Origin: Oscillospiraceae bacterium
GTDB taxonomy: Bacteria; Bacillota; Clostridia; Oscillospirales; Ruminococcaceae
Assembly (NCBI GenBank): GCA_017513135.1
Contig: JAFWDH010000022.1
Coordinates: 310,001 to 374,000, forward strand
DNA: 64,000 nucleotides
Direction of reading: 5' to 3'
Positions 8,969 through 17,789 of this stretch are shown here, piece after piece (within the stretch, counting starts at the first letter, position 1; each line of letters begins with the position of its first letter). A program made the position numbers and the translations under genes. Under the pieces are notes generated by a model. The model saw only the letters and a program-made list of their open reading frames with translations, searched no databases and had not been told where the DNA came from.

Positions 8969-10285
8969 ATGAGCAATCTATCTTACAAAAAGGAAATAGC
9001 CAACGCTTCATGGATAATCGTATGTCGTGTCGTTCAATTTCTTCTCAATCTTCTGGTTTCGCTACTGACTGCACGATACCTGGGGCCCAGCAACTACGGG
9101 GTGACTTATTACGCATCATCGGTTTCTGCCTTCTTTGCTCCCATTGCTCTGATGGGACTCAACGACACTTTCGTCAGAGAACTCGCGGATTATCCCGACC
9201 AAGAAGGTGAACTGCTTGGCACTTCACTTACAGTCAATGCAGTTTCTTCTCTCATAAGCATGGTTTTTTTTAATATATTCGTTACTATATTAAATCGAGG
9301 CGACCACACTACTGTCATATATTGCGCGATCTACAGTGTCTTCCTTCTGTTTTTAAACTGCGATATAACCGGAAAATGGTTTCAGGCAAAGCTCCTCTCC
9401 AAACACACGTCCATTGTATCTCTGATTGCGTTTGTCATCTCTGCTGCCTATAGAGTTTTCCTGCTAGCCACCGACAAAAGCATATATTGGTTCGCCGTTA
9501 CTCCAGTGATCGATTATGCCATAATCTCTGTATTTATGTTTCTGCTCTTCAGGAGGATGGGGCCACCGCTCTCATTCTCATTGTCGCGTGTTCCTGTTCT
9601 TTTGGACAGAAGCAGATACTATGTGTTTACAAGCATACTGACCGCGTCATTTACCACCATCGACAAGATTTTCATCAAGAAGATAGCTGGCTCCGGGCCA
9701 AACGGACTTTATTCTGCGGCTTTCTCCATCGCTACAGCGACTTCTTTTGTATGTGCCGCGGTGATTGACTCTTTTCGTCCGTCACTAGTGTCCCTGGCAA
9801 ATACTGACAGAGAATCATACACTCAGAGGGTCAAGACTTTGTTCTCTGTAGTCATTTGGATAACTATAATCCAGAACACTGTCTTCACTCTTTTCGGCGG
9901 AACCATAGTTGATGTCATGCTTGGCGAGCAATATACGGATGCAGTCCCCGTCTTTCGCTTATTGACTTGGGAGACAACTTTCTCATATTTGGGGTCTGCT
10001 AAAAACGTATGGATCCTGGCTAACGACAAACATAAGTACTTGTGGAAGATCAATATAATAGGAGCTGCAATGGGATTGATAATGAACTATCTGTTTATAA
10101 AGGCATTCAACATAATGGGTGCCGCGCTTGCATCGGTCCTGACGCAGTTTGTAACGAATTTCCTTGTAAACTACATCTTCTCTGACATCCGTCCTGTCAA
10201 CAGGCTGATCCTTGAATCTCTGAATCCGAGATATCTTATCGCATTCTTGAGGAATATCTTTTCTGAATTGCATTCAAAGGAATGA
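8969..10285 (+). CDS. Wzx-type polysaccharide flippase 1
   Basis: This 438-residue protein is hydrophobic throughout, with about 12 predicted membrane helices. Its N-terminal pattern, SWIIVCRVVQFLLNLLVSLL followed by ARYLGPSNYGVTYY, is typical of the oligosaccharide flippases of the MOP superfamily. The role is to move undecaprenyl-linked repeat units across the membrane. AGAAGGA precedes ATG 8969. It is flanked by two licD genes on the same strand (92 and 61 base gaps), which suggests that it exports a unit carrying a phospho-substituent. A second flippase at 25234 shows that at least two glycans are handled in this region. Confidence 0.85.
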   Translation: MSNLSYKKEIANASWIIVCRVVQFLLNLLVSLLTARYLGPSNYGVTYYASSVSAFFAPIALMGLNDTFVRELADYPDQEGELLGTSLTVNAVSSLISMVFFNIFVTILNRGDHTTVIYCAIYSVFLLFLNCDITGKWFQAKLLSKHTSIVSLIAFVISAAYRVFLLATDKSIYWFAVTPVIDYAIISVFMFLLFRRMGPPLSFSLSRVPVLLDRSRYYVFTSILTASFTTIDKIFIKKIAGSGPNGLYSAAFSIATATSFVCAAVIDSFRPSLVSLANTDRESYTQRVKTLFSVVIWITIIQNTVFTLFGGTIVDVMLGEQYTDAVPVFRLLTWETTFSYLGSAKNVWILANDKHKYLWKINIIGAAMGLIMNYLFIKAFNIMGAALASVLTQFVTNFLVNYIFSDIRPVNRLILESLNPRYLIAFLRNIFSELHSKE

Positions 10286-10346
10286 ATATCAGGCCTCCTG
10301 CTGAAAAGCATACGTTTCTCGTATAACACTATTAGAAAGGCTGAAC

Positions 10347-11168
10347 ATGGTATCAAATCTGTCAATAAAAAACGAGATATTGAATATCCTTAGCACGTTC
10401 GATACTTATTGCAAAAAACAAGGGCTGAAATATGTCCTGTCCTACGGCACTTTGCTAGGCGCTATCCGTCATAAAGGATTTATTCCCTGGGACGATGATA
10501 TAGATGTCAACATGACCGTGGAAGAATATGGAAAACTGCGTAAGGCTGCCTCTGTTTCTCCTTACCTTGATGATAATAATAGGTACCGCTTTTATTTCCC
10601 CGGAGATGAGAACTATTGCTACTCGTTCGCAAAAGTTGTAGATACTCGATACGTTCTACATGAGAAAAATGTCTCTGACAGATATAATATCGGTCTTTAT
10701 ATCGACATCTTTAAAGTCGATTACTGGCCTGAGAATCGAGCCAAAGAGTTTTATCAACTAAAGAAAGGTATTATTCTGAGAAAGCTTAACGAAATCTGTC
10801 TTCGTGGTAATTTAACAGAGAAAAAATACATAATTCTGGATAGACTGTTAAAACCAGTTGACTTGCTGTTCAAATGCCTGGGAATCACTTCCGAAAAGAT
10901 ATGTATGACTATGGACAATATCGGAAACAACAACAAACCCTGTGAATATATGGGTTGCCTTACAGAAGGAACGGGAAATGCCAACGAGAAGATGCCGAGA
11001 AAAATCTACGAAGATACGATCCTTGTTTCATTCGAAGGTTTGCTCTTTCCAATCCCCGCCGATTTTGATATGGTCCTTACAACACTTTATGGTGATTATA
11101 TGACACCGCCACCTGCCTCTGAACGTAAAGGACATGAATATCATATCGTACAGATAAACGATTTGTGA
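10347..11168 (+). CDS. LicD-family phosphotransferase, copy 2
   Basis: This is a 273-residue paralogue of the gene at 8067, with the same signature (YGTLLGAIRHKGFIPWDDDI) and the same late block LTTLYGDYMTPPPA. The two differ strongly in the middle, so they may act on different acceptor sugars. GAAAGG precedes ATG 10347. It is last in the licD-wzx-licD run and is followed by a terminator at 11285. Donor and acceptor cannot be read from the sequence. Confidence 0.85.
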   Translation: MVSNLSIKNEILNILSTFDTYCKKQGLKYVLSYGTLLGAIRHKGFIPWDDDIDVNMTVEEYGKLRKAASVSPYLDDNNRYRFYFPGDENYCYSFAKVVDTRYVLHEKNVSDRYNIGLYIDIFKVDYWPENRAKEFYQLKKGIILRKLNEICLRGNLTEKKYIILDRLLKPVDLLFKCLGITSEKICMTMDNIGNNNKPCEYMGCLTEGTGNANEKMPRKIYEDTILVSFEGLLFPIPADFDMVLTTLYGDYMTPPPASERKGHEYHIVQINDL

Positions 11169-11284
11169 TTGAATACGCTCCCGATCACAAGTCTATTTCC
11201 ATCTCAACACTATCTTTACTATTAATCAGCTATATCGTTATGATTGAAAATTGCTCGTAAATAAGCAGTCTTTCACTATATGTA

Positions 11285-11325
11285 AAACTGGTTTCACCTC
11301 AATGGATGAAACCAGTTTCTGTTTT
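11285..11325 (+). terminator. Rho-independent terminator after licD2
   Basis: AAACTGGTTTCA (11285-11296) pairs perfectly with TGAAACCAGTTT (11307-11318), with a 10-base loop, followed by CTGTTTTAT. It closes the plus-strand licD-wzx-licD unit. Confidence 0.75.
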
Positions 11326-11466
11326 ATATTGCTATTCTAATGATATTTGAGACTTAATTAACTCTTCCTGAGTAAATCCACCCGTTCTTCAGGTATTCTC
11401 TTATAAAGCGCACCGCTTCATCAAAACCATACATAGCGCATGCCACTTAATAACCAACATCGATTC

Positions 11467-12164
11467 TCAGTTCAGAGTATTCAGATCCAAAACCGCAGCT
11501 ATCGTGTTTATCATTGTAGCGGCATCTTTCAATAGTGAGAAACAATGTACACTATCCAAGTTATACTTCATTTTTTGCGGGAGCACTTCTTCCATATACA
11601 CCTTACTCACGTCAACCGCTCCGCTTAACAGTTCCTGCTCATCTTTGAACCTCACAGAAGCCTCGCTCGTTATTCCGGCAGGCATTAACAATGTTGCAAA
11701 ATACTCAGGCAGATACATATCAACGAACGATACCGCTTCCGGCCGTGTACCCACGAAAGACATATCTCCGTTTAGTACATCAAACAACTGCGGCAATTCA
11801 TCTATTCGGAATTTACGCAGTACTTTCCCTATTCTTGTTATTCTGACGTCTCCCTTTGACGTAACTGCAGCTCCTATCTGTGAGGCATTGCTTACCATTG
11901 TACGGAATTTATGTATCTTATAATGCCTTCCGTATGATGTCACTCTTTCCTACCGATACATCACCGGACCGGAACTGTCTAACAAAATGCAAAGAGCAAC
12001 AACTGCCATAGGAATCAAGAGCAGAGTAAGAAGGACAATCGAAAGAAAAACATCAAACACTCTTTTTAAAATATCTGAAATCTTTTCTTACTCAACAAAT
12101 CCCAATAAGGCTTCACTTCTGGGATTCTCATAAAATCTGGAACTTCTTCCCATTTTCTAAGTCA
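11467..12164 (-). pseudogene. Decayed initiating sugar transferase (WcaJ/PglC-type)
   Basis: The 3' part (11467-11943) reads as the C-terminal half of a bacterial sugar transferase: KIHKFRTMVSNA, FRIDELPQLFDVLNGDMSFV and GTRPEAVSFVD. Upstream, the minus strand still encodes the rest when read across breaks: LRKWEEVPDFMRIPEVKPYW near 12160-12100, then the membrane helix, then MYR-stop-ERV. Compared with the intact copy at 33631, three defects are visible: the start codon is lost, a frameshift near 12068 creates TAA, and a TAG at 11950-11952 replaces the Gln in YRQERV. Such enzymes load the first sugar phosphate onto undecaprenyl phosphate. This copy cannot make a full enzyme. Confidence 0.88.
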
Positions 12165-12287
12165 AATAGAATCAAGACGCATACTGCGTAGATACCACCC
12201 TTGAATGCTCAAATTTAGTTCATTACTGATCTGGCTGAATTGCTTTTTAATCTAACAGGGTAAATCAAGAATATGATCCTCTGTTGA

Positions 12288-13598
12288 TCACTGTTTATAA
12301 CCGATCTCTCTCAACACTTCTCTCAACCCATAACAAACATAATCCACATCTTCGTCTGTCAGCAAGGTATGTAACGGGAGAGTAATTAGATTGTGGTAAT
12401 AATCAAAGGAGTTGGGATACTCTGAGCAGTCATTCCCGTACGCAGTCATCATGGGAAGAGGTTTGTAATGAACATTTGTGGCGATCCCTTTTTCAGCCAT
12501 CCTGTTAATGATCTCATTCCTCTCTTCTGTCGAGATTCCGGGTATCCTTATAAGATATAGATGATTGGAGCTATCCATACACGATGTGTGATGAACAAGA
12601 TGTGATACTCCCAGTTCATCACATATTCTGTCGTAACGGCTGAGTATAGTTTTCCTTCTTTCAAGAAGTTCTGTATAACGGTCCAACTGTTTCAACCCGA
12701 TAGCAGCCATTATGTCAGTCATATTACACTTGTACCAGGGACCAACGATATCATATTCCCATGCCCCGGCTTTAGTTTTTGCCAAAGCATCTTTGCTTTG
12801 TCCATGAAGAGTAAGCAGCTGAAGCATTCCGTATATTTCTTCGTCGGACACCTCTTTGATTGGTCTCCATGTGATCGCTCCGCCCTCTGCGGTGGTGAAG
12901 TTCTTAACTGCATGGAAAGAAAAGGCTGTAAAATCTGCTATTGCCCCACAATACCGCCTTTCTCCTCTAAACAACCTGCTTGCCCCAAGGCTATGTGCAC
13001 TGTCGGCGACCACTGCGATTCTGCCCAGAGATCTCTGAATGCGGGATGAGATCTCACCTAATGGTGTTCCGTCTGATTCCTTTGGCTTGAATAAGTCTCT
13101 CTTTTTCTCCACTATTTCGAAAATGCGATCATAGTCACAGACAATGCCCCCGAGGTCGACAGGGACTATAGCTTTGGTTTTTTCATTTATAACTTCCTCG
13201 ACCTTTGTATAATCCATCTCAGGCATTCTGGATTCGGGATCGCCATCTTTGCGAATATCAACAAATCTTACAGTTGCTCCGCAATGAATAACGCATGATG
13301 CAGAAGCAGTATAGGTGTAAGCAGGAACTATGACTTCATCATCTTTTCCTATTCCAAGAAGCCTTAATGCCATCTCTTCAGCTGCAGTGGCCGAATTGAG
13401 ACAAACGGTACGGTTTCTGAAATCATCCCCTACGTCAATATGATTGTCTCCTGTCTCGATGAATGCAGTTAAACGCCTTTCCAACAACTTAGTTCTGGGG
13501 CCGGTTGTAATCCAGCCGGACCTAAGTGTTTCTGCAACTTCTGCTATCTCAGTTTCTCCGATGTCTGGAGGACTGAAACTGATCTCCCTTTTTTTCAT
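12288..13598 (-). CDS. DegT/DnrJ/EryC1/StrS sugar aminotransferase, copy 1
   Basis: PLP enzymes of this family aminate keto-sugar nucleotides. The 436-residue protein has LRSGWITTGPRTKLLE near residue 25, CLNSATAAEEMALRLLG, PAYTYTASA, and the PLP lysine in FSFHAVKNFTTAEGGA (Lys232). Its neighbours are a PglF/WbpM-like UDP-GlcNAc 4,6-dehydratase upstream and a broken initiating transferase downstream, so the likely substrate is UDP-4-keto-6-deoxy-GlcNAc and the product a UDP-4-amino-4,6-dideoxy sugar, as with PglE. It is closely similar to the gene at 34316. Start ATG 13598 has a fairly distant AAGGGG. Family is certain; the exact sugar configuration is inferred. Confidence 0.85.
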   Translation of the reverse strand: MKKREISFSPPDIGETEIAEVAETLRSGWITTGPRTKLLERRLTAFIETGDNHIDVGDDFRNRTVCLNSATAAEEMALRLLGIGKDDEVIVPAYTYTASASCVIHCGATVRFVDIRKDGDPESRMPEMDYTKVEEVINEKTKAIVPVDLGGIVCDYDRIFEIVEKKRDLFKPKESDGTPLGEISSRIQRSLGRIAVVADSAHSLGASRLFRGERRYCGAIADFTAFSFHAVKNFTTAEGGAITWRPIKEVSDEEIYGMLQLLTLHGQSKDALAKTKAGAWEYDIVGPWYKCNMTDIMAAIGLKQLDRYTELLERRKTILSRYDRICDELGVSHLVHHTSCMDSSNHLYLIRIPGISTEERNEIINRMAEKGIATNVHYKPLPMMTAYGNDCSEYPNSFDYYHNLITLPLHTLLTDEDVDYVCYGLREVLREIGYKQ

Positions 13599-13672
13599 TT
13601 GTCTATCACAGCCCCTTATCTCTTCAGACGTTATTATGACAGTTCAAATACTGATTTTAATCTTAGCTAGAT

Positions 13673-15670
13673 TTATTGCCCTAGGTCATCCTGCTTAGGA
13701 TGATAAGTTGAAACGACAGCTGCGACCTGCTTCTTTATATCGCTGTCATTTGCATAAGACATATCCATCAACTTTTTTAAGCTGGAGAAAAAACTGTCTG
13801 CATCAAACTCAATCGGATTACCAATGTGAATCAACTCGTTCTCAGTTTTTCTTAGCCCTTCTTCAGCCATAAGTTTTTCTTCATATAGTTTCTCACCAGG
13901 TCTGAGGCCTGTATATTCTATCATTATATCGACATTAGGCCTGTAGCCTGACAACTTTATAAGGTTCTTTGCGAGAGTATCTATCTTAACAGGACTTCCC
14001 ATATCCAGCACAAATATTTCCCCACCTTTAGCATAAGTTCCTGCTAGCATAACAAGACTTACCGCTTCAGGGATAGTCATAAAATACCTGATTATATCGG
14101 GATGAGTTACGGTTACCGGTCCACCATTTGCAATCTGTCTCTTAAATAGCGGAATAACCGATCCATTACTTCCAAGAACATTGCCGAATCTCACTGCAAC
14201 AAACTCAGTATCAATATCCTGGAATACCTTCCCGCTACCATCTTTATCTGCGTTTTCTATCCCTTCATGAGTAAACAGCTGCGGTATCTCAGAAGCCTTA
14301 CCTTCCATAATTTTACTACTGAAGCTCTGGATCACCATCTCACAAAGGCGTTTGCTTGCACCCATGATATTGGTTGGATTTACAGCTTTATCGGTAGAGA
14401 TCAGCACGAAACGCTTACACCCGTGAACCATTGCGGCATATGCTGTCTTATACGTCCCCAGGACATTATTCTTTATCGCTTCACACGGGCTCTCCTCCAT
14501 CAGAGGAACGTGTTTGTGCGCCGCTGCATGGTATACGATCTCAGGTCGATGTTTTTCAAAAATCTCAAACATCCTTCTACTGTCTCTGACAGACCCGATA
14601 AGGACAACAAGATCAAGTTCTGGATGCTTTTCTTTCAGTTCAATCTGAATGTCATACGCGTTATTCTCATAGATATCAACTATAATGAGTTGTTTGGGCC
14701 CATGATTGGAAATCTGTCTGCACAACTCGCTTCCGATCGATCCGCCGCCTCCTGTAACAAGTACCGTCTTCCCGTTTATGAACTGGAACACTTCATTTAA
14801 GTCCACATCTATTGGTTTTCTTCCAAGCAGATCTTCTACTGAGACATCCCTTAACTCTCCAGCAGAAACTTGCCCTGTGATAAGCTGATATATGCTTGGA
14901 AGCTGCTTTAGTTCACAGTCAGTCTCACTACAGATGTTAAGAATATCTCTTCTGTCTTCTGCATCAGCACTCGGGATAACAATATAGATTTTATCAACCT
15001 TGTATTTCTCAACATTGACAAGGATATCGTCTCTGCCGCCGACTATTGGGATATCGTCAATAAACCTGTTCCATTTGTTGGAGTCGTCATCAATAGCGCA
15101 GACAACTACATCTTCCGAATCAGTATTTGTATTGATGTCTCTGATGATCATCTGCCCTGCAGCTCCTGCCCCTATGAGCATAACCCGCTTTCTCTGCCCA
15201 TATCCAGATTTGTACCTGGTTTTACCAAAAAGAATCAGCCTTCTGGAAAAACGTGAAGCAATAAGGAATACCATCTGGAGAAGAGCCCCACCGAAATAAT
15301 AAATAAGTGGCATTCTCTCAAAGAATACTGTAATCACTACCGAGTGCACTATCGAAGCCAATGCAGATGCAATGATAATCCTAATCAATTCAGGATAACT
15401 AGCAAACTGCCAGATGCTTCTGTATAGTCTGAACATCCAGAAAAGGATGACAGAAGCAACAGCATAATATGTAATGAATGACAGATATGAATCAAGATAA
15501 TGACTCTCGATTCTTGTAAACATGAAATCAAATCTGGACCAAAGCGAAACAAAATACGATATATGTATAGTTATGATGTCATATACCACCAGAAATGCAG
15601 CAACAACCTGCCATCTCTCGACAAATCTGACACGCTCTCTTGTATTCTTTTTTTCATTGTCACATATCAT
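13673..15670 (-). CDS. Membrane UDP-GlcNAc 4,6-dehydratase (PglF/WbpM/CapD-like)
   Basis: This 665-residue protein has four membrane helices in its first 130 residues, then two Rossmann domains: VMLIGAGAAGQMIIRDI near 165 and LVTGGGGSIGSELCRQIS near 305. The second carries STDKAVNPTNIMGASKRLCE, with Met in place of the usual Tyr, as in PglF and WbpM. It makes UDP-2-acetamido-4-keto-2,4,6-trideoxyhexose from UDP-GlcNAc at the inner membrane face. About 35 residues (SSKIMEGKASEIPQ onward) look like an insertion before FGNVLGSNGSVIPLF. The aminotransferase starts 74 bases downstream, so the pair supplies an amino-dideoxy sugar for chain initiation. Confidence 0.88.
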   Translation of the reverse strand: MICDNEKKNTRERVRFVERWQVVAAFLVVYDIITIHISYFVSLWSRFDFMFTRIESHYLDSYLSFITYYAVASVILFWMFRLYRSIWQFASYPELIRIIIASALASIVHSVVITVFFERMPLIYYFGGALLQMVFLIASRFSRRLILFGKTRYKSGYGQRKRVMLIGAGAAGQMIIRDINTNTDSEDVVVCAIDDDSNKWNRFIDDIPIVGGRDDILVNVEKYKVDKIYIVIPSADAEDRRDILNICSETDCELKQLPSIYQLITGQVSAGELRDVSVEDLLGRKPIDVDLNEVFQFINGKTVLVTGGGGSIGSELCRQISNHGPKQLIIVDIYENNAYDIQIELKEKHPELDLVVLIGSVRDSRRMFEIFEKHRPEIVYHAAAHKHVPLMEESPCEAIKNNVLGTYKTAYAAMVHGCKRFVLISTDKAVNPTNIMGASKRLCEMVIQSFSSKIMEGKASEIPQLFTHEGIENADKDGSGKVFQDIDTEFVAVRFGNVLGSNGSVIPLFKRQIANGGPVTVTHPDIIRYFMTIPEAVSLVMLAGTYAKGGEIFVLDMGSPVKIDTLAKNLIKLSGYRPNVDIMIEYTGLRPGEKLYEEKLMAEEGLRKTENELIHIGNPIEFDADSFFSSLKKLMDMSYANDSDIKKQVAAVVSTYHPKQDDLGQ

Positions 15671-15766
15671 TGTCGCGAAAACACCTCAAACTCTTTTATA
15701 CTTCTTGGATAGAATCACTTGCACTAAAACGATATTGGGGACTTTCTAGTCCACCATATTCATTCA

Positions 15767-15931
15767 TCATCTCGCAGTGACATTTACTACATCATCATCC
15801 GGTATGAATACATAATAAGTCTTACAATTACTCGTCCCCACAGCTCAACTTGGACTCAAATGACCATATCCGTTCTTTATTGGTGCGTTGATCTAGTAAA
15901 CAATATGGTTTTCATTTTATGAATTAGTTTC
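15767..15931 (-). pseudogene. Remnant of an LCP gene, C-terminal end
   Basis: On the minus strand the fragments WSFES and YYVFIPDDDVVNVTAR line up with the C-terminus of the intact LCP genes (WSFET and LYTMIPYDDTVEEAK in the copy at 17790). The DNA around 15890 (AGATCAACGCACCAATAAAG) also matches that copy apart from gaps. Stops and frame changes interrupt it and everything upstream of about 15931 is gone. It is a decayed fragment of an earlier LCP copy. Confidence 0.6.
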
Positions 15932-16212
15932 ATCCCACCCAAAGAGCCATGTGATATAAAATACGCATCATCGAAAAAAACTCATTTTTTTAGTTATTAT
16001 AGTACATTATATATGAAATATATGAAAAGGTAACGTAGTAATTGACATAACGTCATACCAATTCGAAACGTCTACTTGTATAGGTCTATCACTACAGATT
16101 TTAGTTCAGGGAAGATACTTGCAATTTATATGCTCTATGAAAGAACCACGTATAGAAAACAATCTTCTTTAGTCGTTTTAAGTTTATGAAATACAGTTTA
16201 TAAGAAAGATTA

Positions 16213-16575
16213 TCAATTACATTCAACTGTTACGACTCCGACTACTGCCCACATGTTCTTTTTGCAATAATCCAACCATTAGTCAATATCATTCTGTTTT
16301 GTCTTTTTCAGTTCAGCTAAAAAACTATAGCATCACTATCATTCATTCCAAGACAAATTCTTGAAAACACTGAAATCGAGCCAATGCCTATCATTCCTTT
16401 ACTAACAATCCTGTTATCTTTCACAAATTCATCTGTCAATTCTTTACATGTCTCAAGCCCTGAATCACAAATAATTATCCTTTCTGAATCACTCTTCTCA
16501 GTATTCATGCCAATTTATAAGAAATAGCTAGGTCTGTATTAACAGATCCTTTTTCTTTATCAATTCCTCTCACTT
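16213..16575 (-). pseudogene. Remnant of a Wzz-like gene, C-terminal kinase-like domain
   Basis: Reading the minus strand across two breaks gives GIDKEKGSVNTDLAISYKLA, then a 63-codon open frame (16317-16508) with ERIIICDSGLETCKELTDEF and MNDSDAIVF, then LKKTKQNDID and MWAVVGVVTVECN before TGA at 16213-16215. The order and spacing follow the C-terminal domain of the two intact Wzz-like proteins (VLLVFADRDCS, AVLVVKCGRTKSKE, VGFLCI in copy 1). The membrane and extracytoplasmic parts are absent. I take it as a decayed third Wzz-like gene. Confidence 0.5.
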
Positions 16576-16848
16576 TGTTTAGCAAATACTTTGATTGTTA
16601 CTTTTTCATACAGTTTTCTATGTCCATCCATGCAAACACAAATGATACTGGACTTTTTTCGTATTCTTCATCATTCAATGTTATTGTGTTAAGCAAAACA
16701 TTCGCGGGTAATTTGCAATACATAGACGATACACCTTCCTCATTGCTCGTTAATTATCTTTACTATCAAAACGTAGTCAAACAAAACATATCTTGAAATC
16801 GCACTGTCAGCTTCAATCAGTTCTTCCTCAGTTAGATGTGCGCGCTAA

Positions 16849-17037
16849 TTGTTAACCATTTCAGGCGAATTGTACTCTGTTTCGGGCATTCTTAATCCAG
16901 TAAAAATAATAGTTACTGCAACATTAAGTGAACACTCGGGTATTATAACATATGTAGATAGTTCGGTTTCTGATGTTTTGAAGTTTCAAGAGTGTTCTGT
17001 AATGGTTGTTAAAAGAACAAATGAACCTAACAGCTAG
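16849..17037 (+). pseudogene. Possible second Wzz-like C-terminal remnant, plus strand
   Basis: The open frame encodes NPVKIIVTATLSEHSG and SDVLKFQECSVMVVKRTNE, which resembles the EFLKKIKNAEKAVLVVKCGR stretch of the Wzz-like protein at 1383. No start signal is seen and the frame is short. This is a weak call based on pattern only. Confidence 0.3.
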
Positions 17038-17789
17038 CCAAACCAAGCATAAAAGCACCTTTCTTCAAGATATGTCGAATAGTAGATGTTGCATAGAAAG
17101 AAAGAGTGTTTAAAAAGCTAAACAATGGCAGCAAATAGTTGTGAGTTTTGAAATAGATTAATTACAACAGGTACAAAGAATAAAAATGCAAATGGTTTCA
17201 TCAAGAAGTGTCATAACATAATAGAATAGAACAAACAGCAATAAATGTTATCAACAATTAAGTCACTACTAATAATCCACACTATGAGGCTATATGTATC
17301 AGTTATTAAGCCTTATAGCTTTCCAGAAATAATAAGCCAGATTTATTTTTGAGCAACACAAGTTCTGACACAGAATAAAAAGAAGGAACTGCGCTCTTGT
17401 TCTAAGATCTAAATGGTTTTGTGTGATGATTATACTAATGATTGTTTGTGTTTTTTTAAAAGTTTACAAAAGTGATTCTCATAACTGTCATCTTCAGAAG
17501 ATGAAATAAACACTTTAATTTGATAACTAACTGTTCTCACACAATTCTAAAGTACTCGTTTTACATATAAAGTGTTCAATACGTCGACAACTTTCATATG
17601 TTATTCAACTGTTTATATTATTATGCTAATATAATTAGATAGTTCATATAAAGTATTATGGACAAATATGATTGATCTTAATCATATCGTAAACAATAGT
17701 CATTCTAGGTATGTTTTTTATTTTCTGGTCCCAACTAACCTAGTCTAAAGTTTTGTTGGATACTATATCCATTACGTATAGAGGTAGAA
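17038..17789. other. AT-rich intergenic region upstream of LCP copy 2
   Basis: About 750 bases with no gene I can support. TATAAT-like sequences are common here because of the AT content (for example near 17630), so no single promoter can be chosen. Frequent stops in all frames suggest old, decayed DNA. Confidence 0.5.

Noticed and set aside
11354..11434. 26-codon minus-strand peptide (MYGFDEAVRFIREYLKNGWI and six more residues) after the broken sugar transferase
   Set aside because: It reads like a real helix and could be the tail of a lost gene, but is too short and lacks a start signal.
14267..14800. 177-codon plus-strand open frame
   Set aside because: It is antisense to the dehydratase Rossmann domain and has no features of its own.
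15671..17789. Insertion sequence or phage remnant in the large AT-rich gap
   Set aside because: No transposase or integrase fragments and no terminal repeats were seen; the recognisable pieces are LCP and Wzz-like remnants.
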